From NCBI GenBank assembly GCA_027625915.1, contig JANTQA010000051.1, positions 4,340,501-4,404,500 on the forward strand: DNA of 64,000 bases. Reading direction: 5' to 3'. Position 1 is the first letter of the stretch. Each line of letters opens with the position of its first letter. Below the pieces are notes generated by a model. That model did not search any database. It was not told where the DNA came from and saw only the letters and a list, made by a program, of their open reading frames with translations. Made by a program: the position numbers and the translations under genes. Origin of the DNA: Anaeramoeba flamelloides (lineage: Eukaryota > Metamonada > Anaeramoebidae). This document shows positions 13,241-25,774 of this stretch, piece after piece.

Positions 13241-13505
13241 CCCTAATAAAAAAAAAGTTTTTATATAACATGTTATAAACATGTTGTTAAGGTTTTATAA
13301 ACATTAAAAATGTTATAAAATTTTTAAATAACAAATTTAATCACATTTATTTTTATAACATAAATGTTTGTTATAAAATATCTAACATATTTAAAACATG
13401 ATATAAGATCATTTTTTGAAAAAATATTGAAAAAATCATTATATAAAAGGAAATTTTGTTATAAAAATGTTATATAGAGGTTATTAAAAATATTTTTTAT
13501 TAGGG
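13241..13505. mobile_element. Inverted-repeat element rich in TTATAAC motifs
   Basis: Bounded by CCCTAATAAAAAA at the left and TTTTTTATTAGGG at the right, which are inverted repeats. The interior is built from repeated TTATAAC/GTTATAA-like words such as AACATGTTATAAACATGTT, giving many small palindromes. About 265 bp, non-coding. Could be a MITE or a structured non-coding element; only one copy was seen. Confidence 0.45.
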
Positions 13506-13544
13506 ATAGATTACGAGATTTTTTGAAAAAAGTCAAAAAAATAA

Positions 13545-13870
13545 TAATAATAAATTTATTCAAATGATAAAATCAATTTTAAAAAGAAATTCAACTAATT
13601 AAGAACTTAGTAAAAAAATTCGCAAAAATAATAATTTTTAAGTTAGAAACACAAAAAAAAACATAAGTTACTTCAATTCTCTTATTATTTCATCTGTTGA
13701 TTAAAAAATAATGTTTTGTGATCTTTTAAACTTTTTTTCTACAATTTTTTTACTATTCAAAAAAAAATAGTTAATTTTTTCAATTTTATCTATTTTAAAA
13801 TGAAGTTTTCAACTTATTTAAAACAATCTATAAAGTTTAAGATTATTTTATTGTAATTTAAAGGGGGGAT
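13545..13870 (+). repeat. Dispersed repeat, copy 1 (pair with 56690-57010)
   Basis: Colinear similarity with 56690-57010: TTTAAAAAGAAATT, TTGTGATCTT, a tract ending TCAATTTTATC, then AATTTTCAAC or TTTTCAAC followed by TAAAACAAT. Diverged, without visible termini. Family unknown. Confidence 0.4.
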
Positions 13871-14361
13871 TGTACTACAAAAAGGAAACTAATTTCTTTA
13901 GTGAAAAATTATTGTGAATGTTAGAGGATTTGATGATATCTTTTTCGAATTCATAATAAAGTTTCAAAAAGTATGATTCTTGTTATCAAATTATAATATT
14001 GTATAAAATTATGATAATGAACAAAAATCGCAATATTCAATAAAATCTCTAGAATTGTCTAAAAATCGTGATAAATGCTAGAATATCATGATAAAATATT
14101 TATCATAATTTAATTTTTAAATACTTATAGTATAATTCATTGAGCAATATTTTTTTTCAGAAACATTTTGTTTGATCTAAAAACAGATTATGAAAAAAAA
14201 AGTTATTCTTTTAAAAAACAACAGAAAAAGATAAATAAATCAATAAAGGGTTGGATAAATATTTTTATTGTATTTTATTTTAGTTTTGGTTGATAGATTG
14301 ATCAATCAATTCTTATCATCAAAAAAAAATAACAACAATAGGTAAATAATCAGTTTCTCAG

Positions 14362-14362
<1 letters not shown>

Positions 14363-14421
<59 letters not shown>

Positions 14422-14463
14422 ATATGTATGTATGTATATGTATGTATGTATGTATGTATATGA
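14363..14463. repeat. TA / TATG microsatellite
   Basis: About 50 bp of pure TA dinucleotide repeat passing into TATG/TATA tetranucleotide repeats. Any apparent reading frame here (Tyr-Ile runs) is an artefact of the repeat. Confidence 0.95.
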
Positions 14464-14921
14464 TATAATAAATTAATTGAATGAATAAAAGAGCTTCTGA
14501 AACAACCAACTCTTCATATGTTCTTTAAAGAATGTGTTATTGGGTAAAAAAATTTTCAATATTCTCAGAAAACATAAATAGTGGTGGATAACTTTTCAAA
14601 AGGATTTCGCAATAACCTCTCCAAATTATAATTCATTCTCAAGATTGCATGCGTAATTGTTTTCGTCTGTTCTTTTTCTCTTTCCCGTATCTTGGTTTTA
14701 CACTCAAAAGTCAACAAGGGTTTAAAGGTTTTTTAATTGATTGCTAATAAGAAGGAAAATTATTATTTCTTCTTTATGTTTAATTAAACTTGTGTAGGTA
14801 ACAATCCCCCATTTTAATAAAATAAATCTATGAGATATTCAAGTATATTGTTGAAGTGGATTATTATTCGTTGACAATAGAATTTGTTTAAGGTAGTAAT
14901 CATTATTTAAAATCAAATATA

Positions 14922-15410
14922 TAGTAGGGAAAAAAATACCGGACATGAAAAAAATCCCGAACAAGATTTTTAATTGTGGGTATTAGTAAAATTTTTGTCT
15001 AATTTCAATGAAATCCTTATTATAAATAACCAATTTTTTTATGAGATTAGTAATAAACCTACCTAAAGTCCACCAAAGTAAGGTGTCTCTAGAATACTCG
15101 AGTAATTGCTTGATAGCTATATTTTGATCAACTTTTTTTGAAAAATAATCCAGTTTTATTGAGGTTTACTAGAGTTTGGAAAATGGTAATTTTTCTTCTT
15201 GTTTTTTGATTGATTGAATGGTGTTTTGAACAAGTGTGATTTCATCAATCATCATTCTAATAAGTGGGCGAGTTATAATTGAAAAAGTTCGATTCTTAAA
15301 AAAAGGAATTTGATTGTAAATAAATGAAATTACACAATAATTTTACTAATATTCACAATTAAAAATCTTGTCCGGGATTTTTTTCATGTCCGGTATTTTT
15401 TTCACTACTC
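14922..15410. mobile_element. 489-bp TA-flanked MITE, copy 1
   Basis: Terminal inverted repeats of ~75 bp. The left end reads TAGTAGGGAAAAAAATACC followed by GGACATG; the right end reads CATGTCCGGTATTTTTTTCA followed by CTACTC. Both flanks are TA, the target duplication typical of Tc1/mariner-type elements. An equally long, ~95% similar copy lies at 28897-29385. There is no transposase; short ORFs across its right end are artefacts. Confidence 0.85.
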
Positions 15411-18400
15411 TAAATCTTATAAAGATCTTTAAAAAATATTTAATAATCTTTTTTTGGAGAACTGAATTAACCTTAGCTAAAATATTTATTAATTTGAATA
15501 TATTTTTTGATATTCCAAAATTTAGATGTTTCCAATCTAATATTATCAAAAGAATGAGTCCTAAAAGGGTTAATCTTTGTTTTAAAATACAAAGAGTGTT
15601 TTTTTTTTTTGTTATATAAGAACTATACATTAATTGGTCAAAGAAACTATCAATAAATCCTAAGTAAATATGGTAGTAGTTTCTTAAAGTTTTATTATAC
15701 AAAAATAAATTCTAAAAATAAAGGATCAAATTAGAAAAATTTATCTCAAAAAATGAGTAAATTATTTATTAAATTTTTATCATTAAAATAAAAAATAAAT
15801 AATTTTGAGAAAATTATGTAAAATTTTCAACAAATTACATTCCTAATTTAAATTTTGTTAAAAATATCATGGGGTTTACCTTCAAATTTTATTTGAACTT
15901 AGGTATACTATTGGGTAGTTAATTGGGTGTTCCATTGGAATATGAAAAAAAAAAGAAAACATGGTTTTTAATATTGAAACATGAATTATCGTTGTTGGGA
16001 TGCATGATTTTGATCACTGTAAAACTCAAAAAAGTAAAATATTATTTTTGATTAACAATTAAGTTAATTCTTGAAAATAGAAAATATATTTTTTATTTTA
16101 TGTTGGAAATTTTTGATTTTGTAAGAAAAGTTTTTATTTTTCTACATATTGTTAATTTTTCATATTACGATTCAAATCTCAGCCATTAAAACTAATTGGA
16201 GCATAGACGATTAAATAGATGAAATTTTCATAGAAGTTTAACTACAATTTATCAATGAAATTTCGATCTTTTTTCGTAAAAATCTTTTTTTTTTCATTTT
16301 TTTAAAAAAGTTGTTTTTTGGTTTTCAAATAAATAAAAAAAATTTTTTATTGTGGAAAAGTGTTTTTAACAAATTTTTTAGTCTTATTCAAAAGAATCCG
16401 GATAGAAATTTAAATCATTTTTGGCAGAAAAAAAATTGATTTTGATTTTTTGAGGATAAAATGGTAAAAATATGAAATATCTTGAAAAAAAGTTTAATAT
16501 GAAAAATCGAATGTCCAATAAGAACAAAAACAGAATTTCAAAGTATAATTTTTAAATGACTTAAAATTTTAATGGTTATAACTATTCTTCTTCTAGAACA
16601 AAAATAATAAGAATGTTCCAGATGTGTTGACTAAATCATTTTTTTCTTTTTTTTTGGTTAATCAAAAGAATTATTCTCAAAAAAGATAAAAAATTCTATT
16701 ATTAATATTCCTGGTAAAAAAGACTTGTCATTATGTAATAATGGTTGAAGTGGTAATTAACATTTTAAAAACTTTTTGTAGTGTAAGAAATTAAAGGTAT
16801 TTAATTTTTTACTTTTTTAGATTAAATGTAAAAACAAAATTGATCTAACAAAAAAAATATTCTATTTTGTGCTTCCTTAGTCGATCAGAATTTTTTAAGT
16901 CTTGGAATCTACAAAATTTGTAAGTAAGGTACACCATCATGAATAAAATATTTTAAAATTTTGCCCTGTTTTGTTGAGTTCTAATACCTTAAATATTTTT
17001 TATTCAAAATTAATTGAATAACTGGTAAAAAAATTACACTTAAATATTTTGGTTTTTTCCAAATTTGTAATTTTTACCTTTAAAGCTGAAACTTTTCACA
17101 AGTGCCAAAAATGGAGCGGGTAGTTGTTATGCGGTACTAAAGCAACAAATTTGATCTACCTATTAAGATGTTTGTTTTTGAATTTTGGAAAAATTATTTT
17201 TCGTTTTCTGAATTCTGTTTTTTCACAAACATTTTTATTCTTTTCTTATATTGTATTTAGAGCTGGTACAAACTTAAGTTTTTTGTCATGGAGTATCTTA
17301 CTTACGAGATCGCGAGAGAAGTGTCAACGTAGGGATAATTTCATAATAATGAAAAAATTTAGGATCTATGTTCAACTTTTGAAGTTGAAAAAAATTATAA
17401 CTTAAATATTAAAGTAAATGAAATGAAGATTAAATAATTCTTTTCTAGTATGTTTCTTAATGGCAAATTTTAAAGTGGGTTTGGATGGAGAGTACTTTTG
17501 GAAATAATTTAAAAGTTGGAAGAAGCAAATAGAATTATTTTCTGGAATTTTTATATCGGAAATTTTTGAAAGTGGAAAATTTCAAGTTTTTCTACTAAAC
17601 CTTGTAAAAGAGTTTCCACAAACTTAATAGTAAGTCTGGTACTACACTCCAAACCTTTCTTCTTCATTATGATCAAAGTCTAACCAAAAATAGTATCAAA
17701 CTAATGCAATTTCAAAAGATACCATTCAAATACTCCCTATCATGTTATAGTTTGCAAATACAACACCTCGAAAGAAACAAAAGTTTCAAGTTTGCCATTA
17801 CAAGTAAAGATTAGTAGATTGATTTTTTACTTAATTCTTACAGATTCTTTTAGAAACAATTTTTTTCATTGAGCAATGTAAATTAAACCGATTAATAAGA
17901 TCACTTAAATACCAAAGTTTTTTTTACAAAAAAGTTAGGTAAAAAGATTTTGATTTCTGGAAACCAAGTTCTGGTACACCCCCAAACTCACCATTTACTC
18001 TTGGAAAAGGTCAGTATTTCGTTTTTTTTTTTTCTGATCATAAAATGATTGAGATTGAACAAATCAGTGATTAAAAACTCCATGGTTTAGTGCAATTCCG
18101 CCAATTTGTTGACTATTTTGCAAATAAGGTTATTTTCTGTTTTGAAAAATAAAAAAATTAATTCAATTTTCTTTACAATCATTTTACAAATTATTACAAA
18201 CACCTTTTCACTAATAAAAAAAAATCTACAAAACCATTTTTCGAAAAAAATTCCTATTCTAAAGTTGGTATCAGTGTTTGTCTTTAATCTGTTTGAAAAT
18301 AAAACCGTAATCGAAAAGGTATTAATTTCAGTTTTACAAAACAAGACAATGATTACTCAAAAGAGTTTGTCACTTTGACTTTTCAAAATAGTTTGTGAAC

Positions 18401-18771
18401 TCTTAACTCGTCGTTTTTTTCAAAATTGTTCTTGTTGTTTTTAGTTTTTAATAAATTTTGTCGAAAAAATTTTTCTTATTAAAAGTTAGAACAATGGACT
18501 CAAAAAATGACAGCTTATATTTAAAGGTGTTTCTTTTTTTTCATTTAACCGAGATTCTCTTCAAGATTTAATTTTTTTGAAAATTTAGCAAAAAAATTAA
18601 ACATTTGTAAATTTTGTCTCACTCAACCTTTTTATTTGGTTTGTAAACCAAGAAGAGTGTTTTCTTTTTTTGTATTTGTTAAATTGATTTTTAAAATAAT
18701 TCTTGTGGAAAAATAATTATTTTTTTTTAGAATTCAAAATATTTAAATTACAAAAAAATTTCTTCTTTTGT

Positions 18772-19467
18772 ATGAATCCACAATTTACAGATCCATTAGC
18801 ACTTTTACAATGCTGTTATGCACTCCTTCGTTTAAATTCGCCAATCAAGTGCCAAACCTCAATTCAAATTAGCCAAAGTGAAAACGATCATATCAGGATT
18901 GTCACAAAGAAACAACAAAATTTAACTTTATTCAACTCTTTATGTATTGAGGCTAGATCGAAACTTAATAACGGCGAAGAAGCAACAAGAAAAACAAACA
19001 CATGCACTTCGTCTCCAAAATCTTTCGAAATTATGAAACAAAATTGCAAAAGGCAACAAATCCCGATCCTTTCCGAATTGGAGCTCAAAAAGTTTTTAAC
19101 CAAACGACCAAAGCCATCTTGGGGACGAAGGTTGGAAAAGCTCAACCAATATGATCCAAGCTACATCACAGGCTGGTACCCAAACCTTTCCAAAGTGTAT
19201 GCTTCCACAAACACAAACAATAATACAAACACATACCTTTGCATCCTTCCAAATGCTCCGATTGATCTCCCAAAAAAAATAATCATCGACAAGGCCATCT
19301 TCAAGAAATGTGCAGACTTGACAACAAAAAACAACACCCAAGAAGAATGGATTAAAAGCTACAAGTCCGCCCAAAGAGGCATTGAGGAATACTTTAAAAG
19401 GAATAACTACAAAAGGCAATGCAGATATACGCGAAAAAAATTGCAATTTATTTTGAAAGAGGACTAA
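18772..19467 (+). CDS. Intronless orphan protein, 231 aa
   Basis: Function not recognised. The start chosen is the ATG at 18772; the frame extends 69 nt upstream from another ATG at 18703, but that part is AT-rich and encodes a Phe/Lys/Asn-rich stretch typical of read-through leader. The body has balanced codons and a higher GC content than anything nearby, clear signs of real coding sequence. The product is basic. Notable blocks are a Leu-rich start (LALLQCCYALLRL), KRPKPSWGRRLEKLNQYDP, SYITGWYPNLSKVYAS, and a C-terminal Arg/Lys-rich tail. No signal peptide, membrane segment or catalytic motif is visible. No intron was needed. A possible upstream exon at 18494-18526 was tested but its phase does not fit the only good acceptor (18730). 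Confidence 0.7.
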   Translation: MNPQFTDPLALLQCCYALLRLNSPIKCQTSIQISQSENDHIRIVTKKQQNLTLFNSLCIEARSKLNNGEEATRKTNTCTSSPKSFEIMKQNCKRQQIPILSELELKKFLTKRPKPSWGRRLEKLNQYDPSYITGWYPNLSKVYASTNTNNNTNTYLCILPNAPIDLPKKIIIDKAIFKKCADLTTKNNTQEEWIKSYKSAQRGIEEYFKRNNYKRQCRYTRKKLQFILKED

Positions 19468-22117
19468 TCAACACAACACACTCAAGACAATTCCCCTTTC
19501 CTTGTTGGCTTTTTTCTTTTTGTTGTTGATTCTTTCTTTCCTTATTAATTTATTTCTTTCGTTCTTTTGGTTTACCTTTCTTGAATATTATTTTTTGTTT
19601 TTTTACAAAAAAAATCAATACCATTTGCATATTTGAAGACACCTTCTTTATTTTTAATTTATTTTGTATCATGTCATTCTATTATTTGGTATTTTGAAAT
19701 TCTTGAAAAATTCTTTTACAACAATTTATTCTTTTTCTTTTTTTTTATTCAAATTGACAAATCAATTCTGATGATCACTAAAATGGTTTCCTTCGATCCG
19801 TTGTCACCAAATTTGGTGTTCTAATCAGATTTATTAGTGAATAGAATAAAAATGCAAATTTATTTATTTTAATACATCGATTTTGAAAATCTGAAAAATA
19901 AAAAAAAACCTTTTTAAATTCCGACTTTTGTTGAGCTTTTTTTTGTCTTTGAAGTTTTTTTTATCTTTTAACTTTTTTTTTTTCTTTTTTTAAAAAATTT
20001 TTTATTTTATGTTGTTGGGATAAAATCTGATCTTTTTCTTGAAGAAATTGAACAGAAAATTACCGAGGTTCTCGATTTCTTTGAAGAGAATCTGAAAAGT
20101 AAACCATTCAGATTCGGTTTGGTTGTTAATATTTTTTTTTCAACAATTTACAAAACTTTGGATAACTTTGTTGATCTCAAGAATGAGAAAAATAATTGTT
20201 CATCTGTGTCTTCATGATAATTGAGAAGAGATGAGTGAAGTGGGAATATGAATTCAAAAAAAATAATATCTTTTTGTATTTGGTGGTTAGTGTTGATTAA
20301 ATTTTCGAATTTTCCAAAAAGTTGAGCAGTCAAATTTGAAAATGGAAAAGTTAAATACCCTGAACTCATTTTATCTGTTCAGGAATTTTTTAAATTTTTT
20401 TCAAAATTACAAATCAAAAAATCCCTAATAAAAGAATATAAAATCGCTTAAAAAATCAAAATAATTTGTATTGACAAAACAATACCATCTTACTTGCTAT
20501 TTATTTTTTGAAAGCTTTCAATTTATTAAAGAGAAACTTTTTTCATATATAAACTTTTTGATCGAAAGACATATTCCTATTTTTGAAGATCAACAAAGTT
20601 TGAGTGTTTGACTGAAGTTTCTCTTGAGGTTGTGATAAAAATGGTAAACAGGCTAAAAACATCAAATCCTTTTTAAAAAACGATAAAGTAAACTCAATTA
20701 ACCGAAATAACCAATTAGTGTAAAAGAATCTTATAGGGTAAATTACAAAACAAACGAACAAATTGATTTTATTTTCGATGATTATCAGAATCTAATCAAT
20801 AGTTGATCAAGAGATTTCAAAAATTATCAAATTTTTCGACACATTTTCAAGACAGTAATTTTTAAATTAAGAACGAAATATTTTTTGTTCAGATTCTAAA
20901 ATATTTATCCAACTATTGTATTTGTCATCAAAAAAAAACAAGACATTGAAAATATCATTGATTAGGAAAATCTTGAGTTTAATTAATTTGACTCTCTTAA
21001 TGTAAAAACTGAGAGATTTTAATTTTTTTTAACTTGAAAATTACCGTAAGAAAAAGAGTATTAGTCAAGAGTAGTAAACTCTAATTAATTTTTTTAAATG
21101 TTTTTGAATTTTTTTACACATAATTGTTGTTTAATTTTTTGGGAACTTGAATGAAAAAATTTCATATATAAATTAGAAAAAGATAGTAATATATCAGTCA
21201 AAGAAAAAACCTTACCAAAGAAAAGTATTAATATTAATTTTTATTCTCTTTACTTCACCATTTTGGCTTTCATCATTTATATTTTCTATTATGAGTCGAA
21301 TATTCTTTTGATTTTCAATTTCTATTAATGGTTGCCAATTAAAAATCATCTTTAATTTTTTTCCAAATACCTATTTGATAACTCAGATTTTATTTTTCAA
21401 CATAATTCGATCTAAGATTTACTAAAAAACACTCCAAAAATGTCAATTCAAATTACTATTTTTATTTTGACAAATAATCTACTTTTCTATTTTCTTTTTA
21501 AAAAAGAACAAATTAAAAATTCAGAAAACTTCCTTATGATAGTGTTGTGCCAAAGACTATCTGGAAAAATGAGATCCAGTAACGTCAAGAAATCTTACTC
21601 AAAATTATAAATACACATAATTTTTCTGTAATATTGTAAACAACAACTTTTTATAAATCTTGAAAAATTACTATTCGTTTTGAAAGTTTTAAAAGAGTCC
21701 ATTAATACAAGTAAAATGGAAACCAATTGCCGTTTAATGTGTTACTCTCAGTAATTTTTTCATTTTATAAATATTGAATTATTTGGAAAAAATTTACTCC
21801 TCAAATTCCAAATACCATCCTATTGAATTGTTTCATTGAGTAAAAACGTTGAAAAGGGATGTTCTTTTTTTGCTTTGGTAAAAAATCATTGTTTAGGAAA
21901 TAAATTGATAAGATCTCAAATAAATTAAACTTTCAAAAACATTAAAAAATTGTTGTTCGAAATTAAAAAAAAATCATTTTTCGATTTGTGTTTAAAGCAA
22001 CTTAAATAAAGTTCTGTTTTGAACTCTGAGACTTTGTATACCAAAAAAGTATTTTTTCCAAAACTTATTTCTCAAAATTTAAAGTACAGTGATCATCATA
22101 ATGCTTGCACAACACTT

Positions 22118-22257
22118 ATATCCATGTTTCAAAATAAATTTCATGTTTTTTTTTCCTCTTGTTCCAATGCAACATCCTAGTCACTATCCAATGGTATACC
22201 TAAGTTCTAATCAATTTTGAAAGTAAACTCGCTGAAATTTTCTGCAAAATTTAGATT
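22118..22257 (+). repeat. Dispersed repeat shared with 41188-41640 and 47380-47850
   Basis: Blocks CCTCTTGTTCCAATG, AACATC, TATCCAAT and TATACCT followed by TTGAAAGTAAA are shared in order with 41210-41300. Its right side is interrupted at 22258 by the foldback element; similarity appears to resume weakly after 22797. No ORF. Confidence 0.5.
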
Positions 22258-22797
22258 ATTAAGGACTATTCGAATTTTATGCTCTGCGAGGGTTGAAATA
22301 CCATACTGTAAATGGTTCAAACCTTGTTAAAAAGTTGTAGGTTTTTCTGAAAGTCAAAATATTACAATTTTTGGAATTATTAACAATTTGTTGAAAATTA
22401 AAAAAATATTTTGAGATCCAAAATTTAACTGAATTCCCTCAAAAAACATTGCAAATTTGAATTACTAATTTTTAACCTATTGCTGCTGTGACTTTCCACT
22501 TTGTATATTTATATTTGAAGAGTTTAGTGGAGTGGTATCAATATAGTTTAATATTAAGTGGAAAGTCACAGCAGAAAGAGGTTAAAAATTAGTAATTCAA
22601 ATTTGCAATGTTTTTTGAGGGAATTCAGTTAAATTTTGGATCTCAAAATATTTTTTTAATTTTCAAGCAAACATTTAATATCCCAAAAATTGCAATATTT
22701 TGACTTTCAGCAAAACCTATAACTTTTTAAAGATTTGAACCATTTACTGTATGATATTCCAACCCTCGCAGAGCATAAAATTAGAATAGTCGTTAAT
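22258..22797. mobile_element. 540-bp foldback element with ~240-bp inverted arms
   Basis: The left arm (22258-22502) and right arm (22556-22797) are near-perfect inverted copies: ATTAAGGACTATTCGAATTT against its complement at the right end, TATGCTCTGCGAGGGTTG in both, and GTGGAAAGTCACAGCAG next to the ~53-bp loop. A transcript would form a very long hairpin. No coding capacity. It sits inside an older dispersed repeat. Confidence 0.9.
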
Positions 22798-23259
22798 GTA
22801 ATTGGATGAAAAATTTTCGTAATTTTTCCAAATGTTTTTTTATGTTTTTTGAAAAAGATTAAAAACTTTTAAGATTTATGACCATTTTTTGACATATAGT
22901 AATAATTCAGTCTCTTATAAACTTGGGTAAATTTTTTTTAATAACTTCCTTTATTAATAAAAAAATTTGATTTTTTTGAGACTTTGATCATTTGTTGGCA
23001 TTCCTCTTTTGGGTGTCTGGTTCCAATTTAAGTCAAAACAACCAAAATTACCATTTGAGGAAATACTTTTAAATTTCTTTTGGTTCCAACCAATTACTGG
23101 TATTTAAATTATAAATGGAAAAAATTTCCAGTTCATTTTCCTTTTTTCTTGGTTGATAAAAACAAAAGAAATAGTAAGAAATTTGTGATCACTGTTTATT
23201 TGTTTTTTTTTTCTTATACACACTGAACAAACGAAATCAACCCGAATAAAATTAAATAA

Positions 23260-23780
23260 ACTAAATTTCAGAATAAATGACCCATGTTGCATTTGAATTT
23301 TGAACTATATTTGTATTGTTTTGATGTTTTTCCACTCACAATGAAAAGTTTGAAAATACATTATTTTTTCTCTTATTTATTTTTTCTTCCTGTCTTTTGT
23401 TAAAATGGAAAATGAAAATGAAAATTTGGAAAGAAGTAACAGATGAATTAATGAAAAAATTGGTTTCAAATATGTAAAAGAGATTATATTTTGTTATTCA
23501 AATGGAAGGAGAATCGATAAAATGAGTTTATTACTTTTATGAAATTTTCTATTTTTTATTTAATGCTTATTTCAAAATAAATATCCCAATTTTTTTAAAT
23601 TGTTTTTTTTTTACTTTTTTTTCTTTTATTTTTTGCCGAAAAACAAATATCTCTCGAATATATAACTGAATATTAAAATCGAAATTTTTATATTATAATA
23701 GATAAATTTTATTATTAAAAATATTTTTCTTTAAATTTTGATTTTTAATGGGTTAATGATTTTGAAATAGAGTTTATTTT
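23260..23780 (+). repeat. ~520-bp dispersed repeat, copy 1
   Basis: Matches 25262-25770 along its length (for example AATGGAAAATGAAAAT, GAAGTAACAGATGAATTAAT, TATTATAATAGATAA). Direct orientation, 2 kb apart, moderately diverged. Not coding in any frame. Family unknown. Confidence 0.7.
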
Positions 23781-24026
23781 AGAATTTTAAATATGAATTT
23801 CAGTTTAAATTTTATCCCTTTTGAAATTCAAATACCAGTATCAAAAAAAAAATAAAAATATTCGAGCATGATCTTATTATTGGATACAAATTTTCTTTTT
23901 GTCAAATATTTCTATAAGATATGATCTTTTATAAAATTTCAAAAAAAAAAAACCAAATAGATTGTTCCTTGGCCGATTCTTTCTATATTTGACTGAAAAA
24001 ACTGTTTAACTTTCTTAAATATGTCT

Positions 24027-24380
24027 TGAAATGTAGATTAGTTGATAAAAAATTCAAATTTTTTTGAAAAATTAAATAATTAACAAATATCTTTTTTTGG
24101 CCAATTATTTCAAAAATACTGAACTTATATTAATGATCCACTAAGCTTATATAAAAAATGGAAATAAAACCAACTAGTTTTTGGGTTATTATGTTGCTGA
24201 TTATTGGGTTGAACTTTGAAATTATAAAAATAATAAAAATAGTTACTTTTGAAGATTCTAAATCCGAATTTTGGAATATGTGAATTATATTTTTTTGGAG
24301 TTTCTATGTTTAGATTTGGAAAAGGAATTATAGAAAAAATCTTTCCAAAAATTAAAATTTTTAATTCTTAACATTACTGA
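24027..24380 (+). repeat. Fragment of the larger TTAA-type element
   Basis: Aligns with 31917-32275: AAATGTAGATTAGTT, AAAATTAAATAATTAA, a central ATTATTGGGTTGAAC-like block, and TTTAGATTTGGAAAAGGAAT. The terminal inverted repeats are not present, so this is a partial, old copy. Confidence 0.55.
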
Positions 24381-25261
24381 TAAATTCAAATAAATATCTG
24401 AAAATTTTACTTCTTTTTCCATTTTACAAATTTTTTTTGACAAGCTTTGAAGAAAGCATTTTATTGGTCTACATGTTAAAAAACTAAGTAAAACTGTTTG
24501 TGATTCAAAAGGTACTTTCTCCTGAGTTGTTTTTAAAAGTTAAGTGAACTTATTACAAAATCGGAAATTGAACAAAAAATTTTATAAAATATATTTGAAA
24601 CAATCAGCAGTAAAAAATGCAATAATAGAGTTTTTGATGATTACATATATATCATGATATTAACAATTAATTAGCCATAACATTAAAAAAATCGCGATTA
24701 GTCCAAATTATCTCGATATTCCTAATTATCACAATAAAATGAAAAATAATTTTTTTGAAATCACCATAAATAAATTCCTTAACTTTTAAAAAAATATCTC
24801 GAGACTTTACAACATTTTTCCCCTTTAAAAAATGTTAGAAAGTGTTTACAAGAGCCGTGGATTGTCTTCAAGTGTTTGAAAGTTTTGAAAGACAGAAAAC
24901 TTTTGTAAACGGAATGAGTTTGTTTTTAGTGGAAAAAAAATTTTTTCTTTTCATTTTTTTTTATAAAAATATAAAATCTCCAACAAATTTTGTGATCATG
25001 TTAATAATAAGCAATTTCAACAATATTATTGAATATAAAATAAACCCCAATACAAAATTTTTAACACACCAAAATTCGATTTGTTTAAAAAAAAACTTAT
25101 TTAATCAATTCAAGAAGATTTACCAAATTAGAATCATTCACTAATTGAAATGTTAACACTTGTTCATAAATTACAATACTCGCAAAACAATAAATAAATA
25201 ATTATCAATACAAATAAATCAAGGGTGTGTTAAAAATTTTGGAGGTAGCAGAATTAAAAAA

Positions 25262-25770
25262 TAAACTAAAATTCAAAATAAATGGCCCACCTTATATTTC
25301 AATTTTGAATTGCTTTTGTATCGTTTTAAAGTTTTTCCTCCCACAATGAAAAGTTTGTAAATAAATCATTTTTTCTCTTTTTTATTTTTTCCAAAGTGTT
25401 TTGTTAAAATGGAAAATGAAAATCAAAATTTGAAAAGAAGTAACAGATGAATTAATGAAAAATTCGTTTCAAAAATGAAAAAGAGATTAGATTTAGTTAT
25501 TCAAAGGGAAGGAGGATCGATAAATGGGTTTTATTAATTTTTAAAAAAATTTTTTTTCATGTAATGCTTCATTCAAAATAAATTTCCCAATTTTTTTTAA
25601 AATTTTTTTTTAACTTTTTTTATTTTATTTTTTGAAGAAAAACAAATACCCCTGGAGTAGTGAACCAAATACTAAAATAAAAATTTTGATATTATAATAG
25701 ATAACTACAAGTATTAAAAATATTTTTCTTTAAATTTTGATTTTTGATGGGCCAATGATTTTGAATGATA
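25262..25770 (+). repeat. ~510-bp dispersed repeat, copy 2
   Basis: Second copy of the repeat at 23260-23780, in direct orientation. Immediately followed by a fragment of the Tc1/mariner-like element. Confidence 0.7.
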
Positions 25771-25774
25771 GTTT

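Larger units (their letters stand above)
12248..18771. other. Gene-free 6.5 kb
   Basis: No supported gene. It contains a TTATAAC-rich inverted-repeat element (13241-13505), a region (13545-13870) that resembles 56690-57010, a TA/TATG microsatellite (14363-14463) and a 489-bp TA-flanked MITE (14922-15410). A short open stretch at 17124-17405 has no recognisable similarity and looks like chance. The remainder is AT-rich with nothing recognised. Confidence 0.6.

Noticed and set aside
14306-14509. Frame encoding Tyr-Ile runs
   Set aside because: Pure product of the TA/TATG microsatellite.
15346-15702. Overlapping frames on both strands
   Set aside because: They cross the right terminal repeat of a MITE into AT-rich sequence; no protein-like composition.
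17124-17405. 93-codon frame
   Set aside because: Slightly GC-richer, but no domain, poor codon balance and no splice context; not enough to call a gene.
18494-18526. Possible first exon of the orphan gene
   Set aside because: Phase 0 at its donor does not match the acceptor at 18730.
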